Shown: one piece after another, positions 29,017 to 37,628 of the stretch
Layout of the letters: each line of letters begins with the position of its first letter
Numbering within the stretch: the stretch's first letter is position 1
Source: Roseospirillum parvum
GTDB lineage: Bacteria; Pseudomonadota; Alphaproteobacteria; Rhodospirillales; Rhodospirillaceae
DNA length: 64,000 bases
Direction: 5' to 3'
Assembly (NCBI RefSeq): GCF_900100455.1
Contig: NZ_FNCV01000001.1
Coordinates: 227,093-291,092, forward strand
Notes under the pieces: generated by a model
Told to the model about the DNA's origin: nothing
The model's input: the letters and a program-made list of their open reading frames with translations, nothing else
Databases searched by the model: none
Translations under genes and position numbers: made by a program

Positions 29017-30510
29017 GTGACCGACAGCACTTCCGATCCGTCCCGCCCCGACCACTGGCGGACCCTCGACAAGGACCTGAACAAGCTGTCGCACATTGAA
29101 TACGCCGCGTTGCACGTCTCGCGGCCGCTGGTTGGCTGGGGCATCTCGTTGGCCTTCATCGTGCTCGCCGCGCTGGCCGCGCTGGCCATTACCGGCCACG
29201 CCCGGGGGGTGGCGTTCATCGTGCCGGCGGCTGCCTTCGGGGCCTACATGGCGCTGAACATCGGGGCCAACGACGTGGCCAACAACATGGGCCCGGCGGT
29301 GGGCTCGAAGGCGTTGTCCATGGGCAGCGCCATCATCATCGCGGCGATCTGCGAGAGCGCCGGCGCCCTGATCGCCGGCGGCGACGTGGTGGCGACCATT
29401 TCCAAGGGCATCGTCAGTCCAGACAGCCTGGCCAGCGGGCGCACCTTCACCTGGGCCATGATGGCGGCGCTGCTTGCCGCCGCGCTGTGGGTGAACATCG
29501 CCACCTGGATCGGCGCCCCGGTCTCGACCACCCATTCGGTGGTTGGCGGGGTGGTCGGGGCCGGAGTCGCCGCCGCCGGGCTGTCGGCGGTGGACTGGCC
29601 GACCATGGGGGCGATCGCCGCCAGTTGGGTCATCTCGCCCTTTCTCGGCGGGCTGATCGCCGCCCTGATGCTGGCCTTCATCAAGTGGCGCATCATCTAC
29701 CGCGACGACAAGATCGCCGCCGCCCGGGCCTGGGTGCCCTTCCTGTTCGGCCTGATGGCGGCGGCCTTTGCCACCTACCTGTGTCTGAAGGGGCTCGACA
29801 ACGTGCTCGACATCGACCTCGGGCACGCCGTGGCGGTGGGGCTGGGGGTCGGCCTGGGCTGCCATCTGCTGGCCATTCCCCTGATCCGCCGCCAGTCGCG
29901 GGGGCTGGAGAACCGCAACAAGTCGCTGCGCACCCTGTTTGGCCTGCCGCTGGTCATCTCGGCGGCGCTGCTGTCCTTCGCCCATGGGGCCAACGACGTG
30001 GCCAACGCGGTCGGGCCGCTGGCCGCCATCGTCCACATCCAGGGCGCCGGCGTGGCCGGGGCAGAGGTCGGCATTCCGTTCTGGGTGATGGTCATCGGGG
30101 CGGCCGGCATCTCCTTCGGGCTGGTGCTGTTCGGGCCCAAGCTGGTGCGCATGGTGGGCAGCCGGATCACCCGCCTCAACCCCATGCGGGCCTATTGCGT
30201 GGCCCTGTCGGCGGCCTTGACGGTGATCGTCGCCTCGTGGCTCGGCATGCCGGTCTCCTCGACCCACATCGCGGTGGGGGCGGTGTTCGGGGTGGGCATC
30301 TTCCGCGAATGGCACGCCGAGCGCCGCTCGCGCCGGCTCAACCGCAGCCGGCCGCCGGCCAAGCGCCTGCCCGAGGAAGAGCGCAGCCGGCGCAAGCTGG
30401 TGCGGCGCTCGCACTTCCTGACCATTGTCGCCGCCTGGGTGATCACCGTGCCGGCGGCGGCGCTGCTCTCCGGCGGGCTGTTCCTGGGGCTGACGTTTTT
30501 GCTGGATTGA
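29017..30510 (+). CDS. inorganic phosphate transporter, PiT family
   Basis: 497-residue low-affinity phosphate permease. The two inverted PHO4 repeats each carry the signature: NIGANDVANNMGPAVGSKA near residue 85 and AHGANDVANAVGPLAA near 325. Companion motifs are WIGAPVSTTHSVVGG and WLGMPVSSTHIAVGAV. A central hydrophilic loop separates the halves and about 10-12 membrane segments are visible. It begins with GTG at 29017. Three hairpins follow its end, the first with a U-tract. Confidence 0.95.
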   Translation: MTDSTSDPSRPDHWRTLDKDLNKLSHIEYAALHVSRPLVGWGISLAFIVLAALAALAITGHARGVAFIVPAAAFGAYMALNIGANDVANNMGPAVGSKALSMGSAIIIAAICESAGALIAGGDVVATISKGIVSPDSLASGRTFTWAMMAALLAAALWVNIATWIGAPVSTTHSVVGGVVGAGVAAAGLSAVDWPTMGAIAASWVISPFLGGLIAALMLAFIKWRIIYRDDKIAAARAWVPFLFGLMAAAFATYLCLKGLDNVLDIDLGHAVAVGLGVGLGCHLLAIPLIRRQSRGLENRNKSLRTLFGLPLVISAALLSFAHGANDVANAVGPLAAIVHIQGAGVAGAEVGIPFWVMVIGAAGISFGLVLFGPKLVRMVGSRITRLNPMRAYCVALSAALTVIVASWLGMPVSSTHIAVGAVFGVGIFREWHAERRSRRLNRSRPPAKRLPEEERSRRKLVRRSHFLTIVAAWVITVPAAALLSGGLFLGLTFLLD

Positions 30511-30551
30511 CGCGCAATAGGGGTTTTTTCGCGCCGGCGCCTCTTTTTCTC

Positions 30552-30579
30552 TTGCGTTGCCCGCCTGTTCTGCTATAGT
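30552..30579 (+). promoter_or_regulatory. putative promoter upstream of the phage-tail module
   Basis: TTGCGT (30552-30557), 16-base spacer, TATAGT (30574-30579), preceded by TGC giving an extended -10. It is unusually close to consensus for this genome. Transcription would begin near 30586 and meet a strong terminator after only about 40 bases. Confidence 0.5.
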
Positions 30580-30595
30580 CCACCCCATCAACCCG

Positions 30596-30630
30596 GGCCC
30601 AGTGCGTCTTGAGCGCGCCGGGCCTTTTTT
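30596..30630 (+). terminator. intrinsic terminator 1 before the tail module
   Basis: 11-bp stem GGCCCAGTGCG / CGCGCCGGGCC with one mismatch and one wobble, 7-base loop and six T residues. It may end pit transcription, but it also lies directly downstream of the putative promoter at 30552-30579. Confidence 0.8.
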
Positions 30631-30657
30631 GTTGTCTCTGATGCATGTCGCCACTCG

Positions 30658-30676
30658 GGGTCCGCCGCGCGGGCCC
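30658..30676 (+). other. hairpin between the two terminators
   Basis: 8-bp stem GGGTCCGC / GCGGGCCC with a CGC loop and one wobble pair, lacking a clear U-tract. It is the middle of three successive hairpins in the tail-module leader. Confidence 0.5.
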
Positions 30677-30707
30677 GGTGTTGTTTTGTTCGTGTCGCTT
30701 TTCCAAG

Positions 30708-30737
30708 GCCCTCCGGTTTCCGCCGGGGGGCTTTTTT
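30708..30737 (+). terminator. intrinsic terminator 2, 32 bases before the first tail gene
   Basis: 9-bp stem GCCCTCCGG / CCGGGGGGC, 6-base loop, six T residues. Only 32 bases separate the U-tract from the start codon at 30770 and no promoter is evident between them, so readthrough or antitermination seems needed to express the tail genes from upstream. Confidence 0.8.
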
Positions 30738-30769
30738 CGTTTCCGCCCCAACCGAAGGAGATCCAAGCC

Positions 30770-31339
30770 ATGGCGCTGACCGCCATTGCCTTGTGTTCGC
30801 GCGCCCTGCTCAAGCTGGGGGCCGACACCATCGCCAGTTTCGACGAAGGCACCGCCGAGGCGGAGGTGGCGGCCAACCTCTACCCCTCGGTGCGCGATGC
30901 GCTGTTGTCGTCCCATCCCTGGAACTTCGCCACCGGGCAGGCCCAGTTGGCCCGCCTGACCGCCACCCCGCTGGCCGACTTCGACCACGCCTACCAGTTG
31001 CCGGCCGATTTCCTGCGCGTGCTGTCGGCCGGGATCGGCGGGCGGGGGCGGGGGCTGCCCTACCGCATCCACGAGCGGCGCCTGCACACCGATGCCGAGG
31101 CGGTCATCCTGTCCTACGTTTTCCGGCCCGACGAAAGCGCCTTTCCGCCGTTTTTCGACCAGGCCCTGATCGCCCGCCTGGCCGCCGAGTTCTGTCTGCC
31201 GCTGACCGAAAGCACCAGCCGGGGCGAGCTGCTCTTCAAGCTGGCCGAGGAGGAGGTGAGGAAGGCCCGCCTGATCGACGCCCAGCAGGACGTCCCCGAA
31301 GCGCTGGAAGGCTTCCCGCTGGTGGAGGTGCGGGGATGA
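30770..31339 (+). CDS. phage tail tubular protein A-like (T7 gp11-type adaptor)
   Basis: 189-residue protein resembling the podovirus head-to-tail gatekeeper that docks on the portal. Family features are ALCSRALLKLGADTIASFDEGTAEA at the N-terminus, SVRDALLSSHPWNFAT, and HAYQLPADFLRVLS in the middle. The start has GAAGGAG at good spacing. It is the first gene of the phage island, yet no portal or capsid gene precedes it: the upstream neighbour is the host phosphate transporter. It overlaps the next gene by ATGA. Confidence 0.82.
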   Translation: MALTAIALCSRALLKLGADTIASFDEGTAEAEVAANLYPSVRDALLSSHPWNFATGQAQLARLTATPLADFDHAYQLPADFLRVLSAGIGGRGRGLPYRIHERRLHTDAEAVILSYVFRPDESAFPPFFDQALIARLAAEFCLPLTESTSRGELLFKLAEEEVRKARLIDAQQDVPEALEGFPLVEVRG

Positions 31340-33255
31340 GCCGGGTCCACACCACCAAGACCAACTTCACCGGCGGCGAGATTTCCCCCGACCTTTTGGG
31401 GCGGGCCGAGTTGACCGCCTTCGAGAACGGCGCCGCCGCCCTGCGCAACGTGGTGGTGCACCCCACCGGCGGCGTCTCGCGGCGCCCCGGGCTGCGCCAT
31501 GTGGGCATCCTGCCGGCCGGGGCCGAGGCCGGCTGTCGGCTGATCGCCTTCACCTTCAACACCGAGCAGACCTATCTGCTGGCGCTGTCCGATCAGTGGC
31601 TGGACGTGTTCATGGACGGCGCCTGGGTGCACGGCTTCGCGGTGCCGTGGACGGCGGCCCAGATCCCCCAGGTGGCCTGGACGCAGAGCGCCGACACCCT
31701 GCTGGTGGTCCACCCCGAGGTGGCGCCACGCCGGATCACCCGCAGCGGGCACAGCGCCTGGAGCATCGAGCCGTGGAGCTTCCACGCCGACGACGACGGC
31801 ATCATCCACCAGCCCTACCACAAGTTCGCCGCCGCCGAGGTCACCCTGGCGGCCAGCGCCACCAGCGGCACGGTGACCCTGAGCGCCTCGGCCGAGGTCT
31901 TCCAGGCCGGGCATGTGGGCACCCGCCTGCGCCTCGCCACCAAGGAGGTGCTGGTCACCGCCGTCACCTCGCCCACCGAGGCCACCGCCGAGGTCAGACA
32001 GACCCTGAGCGGCACGGCGGCGACCCGCGACTGGGAGGAGCAGGCCTTCTCGACGGTGCGCGGCTGGCCGGTCACCGTCACCTTCCATCAGGACCGGCTG
32101 GTCATCGGCGGGGCGCGCGATCTGCCCAACCGGCTGTGGCTGTCCAAGTCGGCCGACCTGTTCAACTTCGATCTGGGCGAGGGGCTGGATGACGAGGCGA
32201 TCGACTTCGCCATCCTGTCGGATGCGGTGAACGCCATTCGCGGTGTCTTCTCCGGGCGCCATCTGCAGGTGCTGACCACAGGCGCCGAATGGATGGTCTC
32301 CGGCGACCCGCTGACCCCGACCTCGATCCAGCTCAAGCGCCAGACCCGCGTCGGCTCGATCTCGGGCCGTTACATCCCGCCGCGCGACATCGACGGCGCC
32401 ACCCTGTTCTGCGCCGCCAGCGGGCGCGAGGTGCGGGAGTTCCTGTTCACCGACGTGGAGCAGTCCTACGGCGCCGCCGAGCTGTCGTTGCTGGCCCGTC
32501 ACCTGGTCTTCGAGCCGCGCGACATGGACGCCAACCCGGCGACCCGCCAGTTGCACCTGGTGCGCGGCGACGGGGCCCTGGTCACGGTGGCCAATTACCG
32601 GGCCGAGAAAGTGGTCGCCTGGTCGCTGTCCGAGACCGAGGGCTGCTTTCTTTCGGTGGCGGTGGTCGACGACGTCACCTGGTTCCTGGTGTTGCGCCAG
32701 GGCACGGTGCGGGTCGAGTGCTTCGATCCCGCCCTGGGCCTGGACGGTGCGTTGAGCGGCTCCGAGGCGACCGCCAAGACCGCCTGGAGCGGCCTCGACC
32801 ATCTGGAGGGGCTGGCTGTCCGGGTGCTGGGCGAGGGCGCCGATCTGGGCCTGCTGCCGGTCGAGGAGGGGGCGCTGGAGTTGCCTTACGCGGTGTCGGA
32901 AATCAGCGCCGGCCTGCCCTACAGCCACCTCATCGAGCCGCTGCCGCCCACCGCCTCGGGGGCCGGGCGGGGCAGTCCGGGGCTCACCGTGCGGCTGATC
33001 CGCGCCGTTTTCCGCCTCAAGGACACCGCCGGCCTGAAGCTCGACACCGGGCGCGGTCCGCGCGACGTGCCCTTCAAACGGCTCGGCGCGGCCGGCGTGC
33101 TCGACACCGCGCCGCCGCTGTTCTCGGGCGATGTGGGCGTGCGCGCCCTGGGCTGGGTGCGCGACGGCACCAAGCCCCTGTGGCGGGTCAGTGGCGACGC
33201 GCCGCTGCCCTGCACCGTCCTTTCCGTCACCACTGAAATGAAGGTCAACGTCTGA
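31336..33255 (+). CDS. phage tail tubular protein B-like (T7 gp12-type nozzle)
   Basis: 639-residue tail nozzle-like protein. The N-terminus TKTNFTGGEISPDLLGRAE and AALRNVVVHPTGGVSRRPGLRHVG is the classical signature. VTFHQDRLVIGGARDLPNRLWLSKSADLFNF and RQTRVGSISGRYIPPRDIDG lie in the middle. No stop or frameshift interrupts it. It is translationally coupled to the genes on both sides (ATGA before, TGATG after). It is expected in the virion tail, next to the gp11-like protein. Confidence 0.85.
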   Translation: MSRVHTTKTNFTGGEISPDLLGRAELTAFENGAAALRNVVVHPTGGVSRRPGLRHVGILPAGAEAGCRLIAFTFNTEQTYLLALSDQWLDVFMDGAWVHGFAVPWTAAQIPQVAWTQSADTLLVVHPEVAPRRITRSGHSAWSIEPWSFHADDDGIIHQPYHKFAAAEVTLAASATSGTVTLSASAEVFQAGHVGTRLRLATKEVLVTAVTSPTEATAEVRQTLSGTAATRDWEEQAFSTVRGWPVTVTFHQDRLVIGGARDLPNRLWLSKSADLFNFDLGEGLDDEAIDFAILSDAVNAIRGVFSGRHLQVLTTGAEWMVSGDPLTPTSIQLKRQTRVGSISGRYIPPRDIDGATLFCAASGREVREFLFTDVEQSYGAAELSLLARHLVFEPRDMDANPATRQLHLVRGDGALVTVANYRAEKVVAWSLSETEGCFLSVAVVDDVTWFLVLRQGTVRVECFDPALGLDGALSGSEATAKTAWSGLDHLEGLAVRVLGEGADLGLLPVEEGALELPYAVSEISAGLPYSHLIEPLPPTASGAGRGSPGLTVRLIRAVFRLKDTAGLKLDTGRGPRDVPFKRLGAAGVLDTAPPLFSGDVGVRALGWVRDGTKPLWRVSGDAPLPCTVLSVTTEMKVNV

Positions 33256-33713
33256 TGGGAGTCACCGAAGCAACCCTGATCTCCACCGCGATCAGCACCC
33301 TCTACGGCATGGTCAGCAGCAGCCAGCAGGCCAGCGCCCAGGAGGCCCGGCAACAGGCCGAGTACGCCCAGCGCATGGCCCAGATCAAGGCCCAGCGCGA
33401 GGCCCGGGAAAAAGAACAGCGCAGCCTCCTGAAGCGCAACCTGGCCAGCCAGCGGGCCCGCTTCGCGGCGGCCGGCGTCGGGGGCAGCGGCGGCTCGGCC
33501 CAGGCGGTGACCAGTGGCCTGGTGCGCAACGTGGAAGAGGACCTGGCCCAGGCCCGCCAGTTGGAGGGGCTCCAGGTCCAGGGCCTGGCCCTCGACCGGG
33601 CCGGCCAGCGCACCCGGAACCTGCTGGCCCGCTCGGACAGCCTCAACCGTGGCCTGCTCGGCCTGGGCGGCACGGTGGTCGAACACGGCGAGGAAGCAGG
33701 CTGGTGGCGGTGA
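33255..33713 (+). CDS. phage internal virion protein-like (T7 gp14 position)
   Basis: 152-residue protein with a short hydrophobic N-terminus (ATLISTAISTLYGMVSS) and a long charged helix (QEARQQAEYAQRMAQIKAQ...). The Gly-rich segment FAAAGVGGSGGSAQAV is typical of podovirus internal core proteins of the gp14 class, which enter the host envelope during DNA ejection. The assignment rests on position and general character. The start overlaps the upstream stop by one base. The large gp15 and gp16 equivalents are missing. Confidence 0.65.
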   Translation: MGVTEATLISTAISTLYGMVSSSQQASAQEARQQAEYAQRMAQIKAQREAREKEQRSLLKRNLASQRARFAAAGVGGSGGSAQAVTSGLVRNVEEDLAQARQLEGLQVQGLALDRAGQRTRNLLARSDSLNRGLLGLGGTVVEHGEEAGWWR

Positions 33714-33762
33714 GCGCCCCGGCCAGCCCCGCCTCCCCATCCCCTTCGCAGGAGTCCCCCCG

Positions 33763-34737
33763 ATGAGCAGCCACATCCAGATCGGCGACATCACCCCGCG
33801 CGTGCAGTACGACGCGGCCGAGGATCAGCTCGCCTTTGCCTATCCCTTTCCCGTCTTCGCGGCCTCGGACATGGAGGTCTATGTCGGCGCCAACCTTCAG
33901 GCCGACGGCTACACGGTCAGTGGCGCCGGGGGCAGCGACGGCGGCACGGTCACCTTCGACGCCCCGCCCCGCCCGGCCGGCGCTCCGGCGACCACGGTCA
34001 CCCTGCGCCGCCGGGTGCCCCTGGCGCGCACCACCGACTTCCAGGAGGGCGGCGCCTTCCGGGCCAAGGTGATCAACGACGAGTTGGACCGCATCGTCGC
34101 CGGCCTGCAGCAACTGGCCGATGATCTGGCCCGCGCGCTGACCCTGGCGCCGACCGACAGCGGCACCGCCTCGACCACTCTGCCGAGCGCCGAGGCGGCC
34201 CGGGTGCTCGGCTGGTCGGCCGATGGCGGCCGTCTGGAGAACAAGGACCTGGCGGCGCTGGGGGCCATTCAGCGGGCCGACAGCGACCCGCTCGCCCTGG
34301 CCGCCGAGGCTGCTCCGGGCACGGCGGCCGACGTGTCGCGGGCCGACCATGTGCACCCGCTGCCCGAGCCCGCCGAGATCGGCGCCGAGCCGGCCGACGC
34401 GGCCATCCTGAAGGCCGACACGGCGGCCACGCTCAGCGTGGGCTACCCCGCCACGGTGCACGACCTGGGCGAAACCGGCAGCGCCACCCTGACCCCGGAC
34501 ATCACCCTGGGCCACATGCAGAAGGCCACCGTGAGCGGCGATTTCACCCTGCTCGCGCCGGCCCACAAGGGGGCCATCTGGCTGTCGCTGACCAACGACA
34601 CCAGCGGCGGTCACAGCCCGGCGGTCAGTGCCTACGCCACCGTTTCCGGCGCCTACAAGGCGGATGCCGGGGCGCTCAACGTGTTCAAGATCACCCGCGA
34701 CGACGGCGGGTCCTATCTGGAGATCCTCACCCCATGA
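33763..34737 (+). CDS. phage tail fibre protein with T7 gp17-like N-terminal anchor
   Basis: 324-residue protein. The first about 140 residues (IGDITPRVQYDAAEDQLAFAYPFPVF, ADGYTVSGAGGSDGGTVTF, RRRVPLARTTDFQEGGAFRA) match the domain that fixes T7-type fibres to the tail. A short coiled-coil stretch DRIVAGLQQLADDLARALT follows. A repeat-like fibre part contains ADVSRADHVHPLPEPAEIGA, a phage-fibre motif. The AGGAG Shine-Dalgarno fixes the ATG at 33763. It overlaps the next gene by ATGA. Confidence 0.8.
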   Translation: MSSHIQIGDITPRVQYDAAEDQLAFAYPFPVFAASDMEVYVGANLQADGYTVSGAGGSDGGTVTFDAPPRPAGAPATTVTLRRRVPLARTTDFQEGGAFRAKVINDELDRIVAGLQQLADDLARALTLAPTDSGTASTTLPSAEAARVLGWSADGGRLENKDLAALGAIQRADSDPLALAAEAAPGTAADVSRADHVHPLPEPAEIGAEPADAAILKADTAATLSVGYPATVHDLGETGSATLTPDITLGHMQKATVSGDFTLLAPAHKGAIWLSLTNDTSGGHSPAVSAYATVSGAYKADAGALNVFKITRDDGGSYLEILTP

Positions 34738-36113
34738 GCCTGACCCTGCCCACCTTCCCGGGGACCGGCGCGGCCCTCGGCGACCCCATCGACTTCTCCG
34801 GCCTGTTCAACAAGGCGGACGACGCCTGCCTGACCCGCACCCCGGCCGCCGAGGGAAACCGCACCCGGTGGACCTGGAGCGGCTGGGTCAAGCGGGCCAG
34901 CCCCTGCGCCGGCAGCGGTGAGTATCAGGTGCTGTTCGAGGCCACCACCGGCAGCCATCAGACCCTCATTGGCTTCGACAGGGATTCCGACACCTTGAGG
35001 TTCGCGGAGTATCAAGCGAATAACGTGGGGCTACTGGTGAGCCAGGGCGTTCTGGTGGACCTCGCCGGCTGGTATCATGTCGTCTGCGGCTGGGACAGCG
35101 ATAACACCGATCCCGATCTGCGCATGCGCCTGTGGATCAACGGCGGCGAAGTCACCAGCTATTCGACCTACACGGTGCCCTCCCAGGGGCGCCTTTCCAC
35201 CGCCAACCGGGCCGTGCAGCACAACATCGGCCGGCAGGGTTACGGCGGCGGGAACTCCCACCACCTGGACGGCTATCTGGCCGAGGTGGTCTTCGTGGAC
35301 GGGCAGGCGCTCGATGCCGCCGCCTTCGGGGAGGTCTTCGGCGACCTCTGGCGCCACAAGGCGTTCGTCGGGGACGTGGGGTCCAACGGGTTCCGCCTCG
35401 ACTTCGCCAACGCCTCCAACCTGGGCGGCGATGCTTCCGGCAACGGCAACAACTGGGCGCCCGCCAACCTGACCAGCAGCGATCAGCGCACCGATACGCC
35501 GACCAACAACTACGCCACGCTGTCACCAGACCTCGGAGGGGCGAACAACACCTACTCCGAGGGCAATACCGTGGTTTGGCTGGCCGGCGGGAATGGTGGT
35601 AATCAAGCTGTGTCGGAAATGCCTGTTTCTTCCGGCAAGTGGGTTTTCGCCACGAAAAGCCTCGGGCCCCATTATTTGTCCTGGAGATACATTGGTTTCG
35701 GCAAGACCGGATCGCTGGACGGCTACCCCGGGCAGCGACTTGAAAGCTGGGGCTACAATGCTTCCGGGCAATGGAAAAAGAACGCGGCCAACCTGAGCAC
35801 CGGACACGCCACCTGGACCGCCTCGGGGGACGGGGCGGCCATTGCCCTGGACCTGGACAACGGCAAGGCCTGGGTTGGGCTATTCGACGGTACCGCCATC
35901 ACCTGGGAAGGTGATCCCGCCGCCGGCACCGGGGCTGTCCAGACGGGGCTTTCCGGTCCCCTCTTTCCGATGGTCGGCTGGTACGGAACGGCAGGGTACG
36001 GCGGTGTCGAACAGTTGGCGGAGTTCGCCTTGGATGGCGTGACCCTGCCGGACGGCTTCCTGCCCCTGACCAGCCAGAATGCCGGCGCCAGCCCGCTGGC
36101 CGAGGTGACGTGA
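34734..36113 (+). CDS. phage receptor-binding/tail fibre protein with LamG-SPRY-like domains
   Basis: 459-residue protein. Residues about 40-230 have a concanavalin/LamG-like sandwich (RTRWTWSGWVKRAS, GWYHVVCGWDSDN, GYLAEVVFVDGQALDAAAFG). Residues about 280-440 look SPRY-like (KWVFATKSLG, GDGAAIALDLDNGKAWVGLFDG). This is expected to recognise the cell surface. Parts from about 34960 to 35800 use many non-GC-ending codons, unlike the flanking genes, suggesting recent exchange of the receptor-binding region. It is translationally coupled to the fibre anchor gene. Confidence 0.75.
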   Translation: MSLTLPTFPGTGAALGDPIDFSGLFNKADDACLTRTPAAEGNRTRWTWSGWVKRASPCAGSGEYQVLFEATTGSHQTLIGFDRDSDTLRFAEYQANNVGLLVSQGVLVDLAGWYHVVCGWDSDNTDPDLRMRLWINGGEVTSYSTYTVPSQGRLSTANRAVQHNIGRQGYGGGNSHHLDGYLAEVVFVDGQALDAAAFGEVFGDLWRHKAFVGDVGSNGFRLDFANASNLGGDASGNGNNWAPANLTSSDQRTDTPTNNYATLSPDLGGANNTYSEGNTVVWLAGGNGGNQAVSEMPVSSGKWVFATKSLGPHYLSWRYIGFGKTGSLDGYPGQRLESWGYNASGQWKKNAANLSTGHATWTASGDGAAIALDLDNGKAWVGLFDGTAITWEGDPAAGTGAVQTGLSGPLFPMVGWYGTAGYGGVEQLAEFALDGVTLPDGFLPLTSQNAGASPLAEVT

Positions 36114-36158
36114 TGGGCCGACCAAGCATGGCCGGCGCGCCGGCCGGCCCCACCCCAT

Positions 36159-36191
36159 GCCGCCGCTCCCACCCCGGGACGGCGGCTTTTT
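36159..36191 (+). terminator. terminator between tail and lysis modules
   Basis: Perfect 7-bp stem GCCGCCG / CGGCGGC, 14-base loop, then five T residues. The lysis-module start codon lies 31 bases further on, the same arrangement as before the tail module. Confidence 0.75.
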
Positions 36192-36222
36192 CTTTGCCTT
36201 TCCGACAACAAGGAGCCTTTCC

Positions 36223-36534
36223 ATGACCTCCTGGACCGTAGACCTCGCGTGGTGGATCACGGTGGTCGAAGTGCCCGTCCTGGGCTCGCTGTTCTGGCTT
36301 GTCTGGCGCACCCGCCACGACGCCGAGGCCGACCTCGGCGAGGCCCGCCTGATCGCCGACCGTGGCCAGGCCCAACTGCGCGAGGCGCTCGCCGCCTACA
36401 AGCTGGAGGTGGCCAAGTCCTACGCCTCCATCGCCTACATCAAGGACGTGGAGAAGCGCCTCACCGTCCATCTGGAGCGCATCGAGCACAAGCTGGACGT
36501 GCGTCCGGCCACCCACTCGGGAGGCCAGGCATGA
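36223..36534 (+). CDS. small membrane-anchored coiled-coil phage protein (DUF2730-like)
   Basis: 103-residue protein with one N-terminal transmembrane segment (WWITVVEVPVLGSLFWLVW) followed by a long helical charged tail. It resembles DUF2730-type proteins found in phage lysis or tail regions; a spanin- or holin-accessory role is possible but not shown. The AAGGAG ribosome-binding site is good. Its stop overlaps the next start (ATGA), linking it to the cell-wall hydrolase. Confidence 0.65.
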   Translation: MTSWTVDLAWWITVVEVPVLGSLFWLVWRTRHDAEADLGEARLIADRGQAQLREALAAYKLEVAKSYASIAYIKDVEKRLTVHLERIEHKLDVRPATHSGGQA

Positions 36535-36992
36535 ACCCGGCCGACACCCGCCCGCTCGCCCCCGCCGACCCCACCGAGCGCCGGCGGGCCGCCGACATCC
36601 TGGCCCGCACCCTCTACGGCGAGGCCCGGGGCGAGCCGGTGCGCGGCAAGGAGGCGGTGGCCTCGGTGGTCCTCAACCGGGTGCGCCGGGCCCGCCAGCG
36701 CGGCGGCTGGTGGTGGGGCACCACCATCACCGAGGTGTGCCTCAAGCCCTGGCAGTTCTCGTGCTGGAACCTGGGCGACCCCAACCGGCCGCGCATCGAG
36801 GCGGTGGGCGAGGGCGACCGCGTGTTCCGCTCCTGCCAGCGCATCGCCGAGCGCGCCCTGGCCGGCACCCTGCCCGATCCCACCGGGGGCGCCACCCACT
36901 ATCACGCCCGGGGCGTCCATCCGCCCTGGGCCTGGCATCAGGCGCCCTCGGCCGAGATCGGGCGGCACCTGTTCTACAACAACATCGAATAG
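36531..36992 (+). CDS. phage endolysin, SleB/cell-wall hydrolase type
   Basis: 153-residue peptidoglycan hydrolase. The catalytic-domain start LARTLYGEARGEPVRGKEAVASVVLNR is the Hydrolase_2 signature with the key Glu in YGEARGE. CWNLGDPNRPRIEAV and GGATHYHARGVHPPWAW follow. No signal peptide is visible, so a holin is needed for export, and one follows directly. It would degrade the wall during lysis. Confidence 0.88.
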   Translation: MNPADTRPLAPADPTERRRAADILARTLYGEARGEPVRGKEAVASVVLNRVRRARQRGGWWWGTTITEVCLKPWQFSCWNLGDPNRPRIEAVGEGDRVFRSCQRIAERALAGTLPDPTGGATHYHARGVHPPWAWHQAPSAEIGRHLFYNNIE

Positions 36993-37002
36993 GAGGCGGC
37001 CC

Positions 37003-37572
37003 ATGATCCCCGCCATCATCGGGGCGCTGGCCGCCATCGCGCCCAGTGTCATCAAATGGGCCACCGACGACGACGACGCCGTGAAAGTGGCCGAGCAGGT
37101 GGGCGGCATCGCCCGCCGCCTGGCCGGCAGCGACGACACCGAAGCGGCGATCAAGGCCATCGAGGCCGATCCCCGGCTGCATCTCGACTTCCAGCGCGCC
37201 TACCTGGACTGGGAGTTCGGCATGTACCGCGCCGAAACCGAGCGCCTGCAAATCATCAACCGCACGGTGCGCGCCGAGGTGGCCAGCCAGGACGCCTACG
37301 TGCGCCGCATGCGCCCCACCTTCGGCTACATCATGGCGGCCAGCTGGGCGGTGCAGATGGGGGCGCTGGGCTACACCATCGTCACCGCGCCGGAACTGGC
37401 CGGCGAGGTGATCACCGCCATGGCCAGCCTGTCCACCATCTGGAGCGTCGGCCTCGCCGTGCTGGGGGTCTACGTCTACAAGCGCAGCGCGGAAAAGCAG
37501 CCCCCCAGCGCCGAGCAACTCGGCATCCTCTCGGCCCTGGCCCGGCGCGTCGCCGGCCCGGCCGGCACCTGA
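37003..37572 (+). CDS. phage holin, three-transmembrane type
   Basis: 189-residue membrane protein. A hydrophobic N-terminal segment (IPAIIGALAAIAPSVIKWA), a charged central region, and two C-terminal membrane helices (FGYIMAASWAVQMGALGYTI; ITAMASLSTIWSVGLAVLGVYV) fit the holin family with three membrane segments. RRMRPTFGYIM is a family motif. It is placed immediately after the endolysin as expected. Its last codons are duplicated just downstream (26-bp repeat). Confidence 0.75.
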   Translation: MIPAIIGALAAIAPSVIKWATDDDDAVKVAEQVGGIARRLAGSDDTEAAIKAIEADPRLHLDFQRAYLDWEFGMYRAETERLQIINRTVRAEVASQDAYVRRMRPTFGYIMAASWAVQMGALGYTIVTAPELAGEVITAMASLSTIWSVGLAVLGVYVYKRSAEKQPPSAEQLGILSALARRVAGPAGT

Positions 37573-37602
37573 ACATCGCCGGCCCGGCCGGCACCTGATC
37601 CG
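37551..37602 (+). repeat. 26-bp tandem duplication across the holin stop
   Basis: The unit cgccggcccggccggcacct plus six further bases (37551-37576) is repeated at 37577-37602 with a few changes at the end. The second copy lies outside the gene, so the duplication preserves the stop codon. Confidence 0.8.
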
Positions 37603-37628
37603 TCCCCCCATTCCCGGAGAACCAGCCC

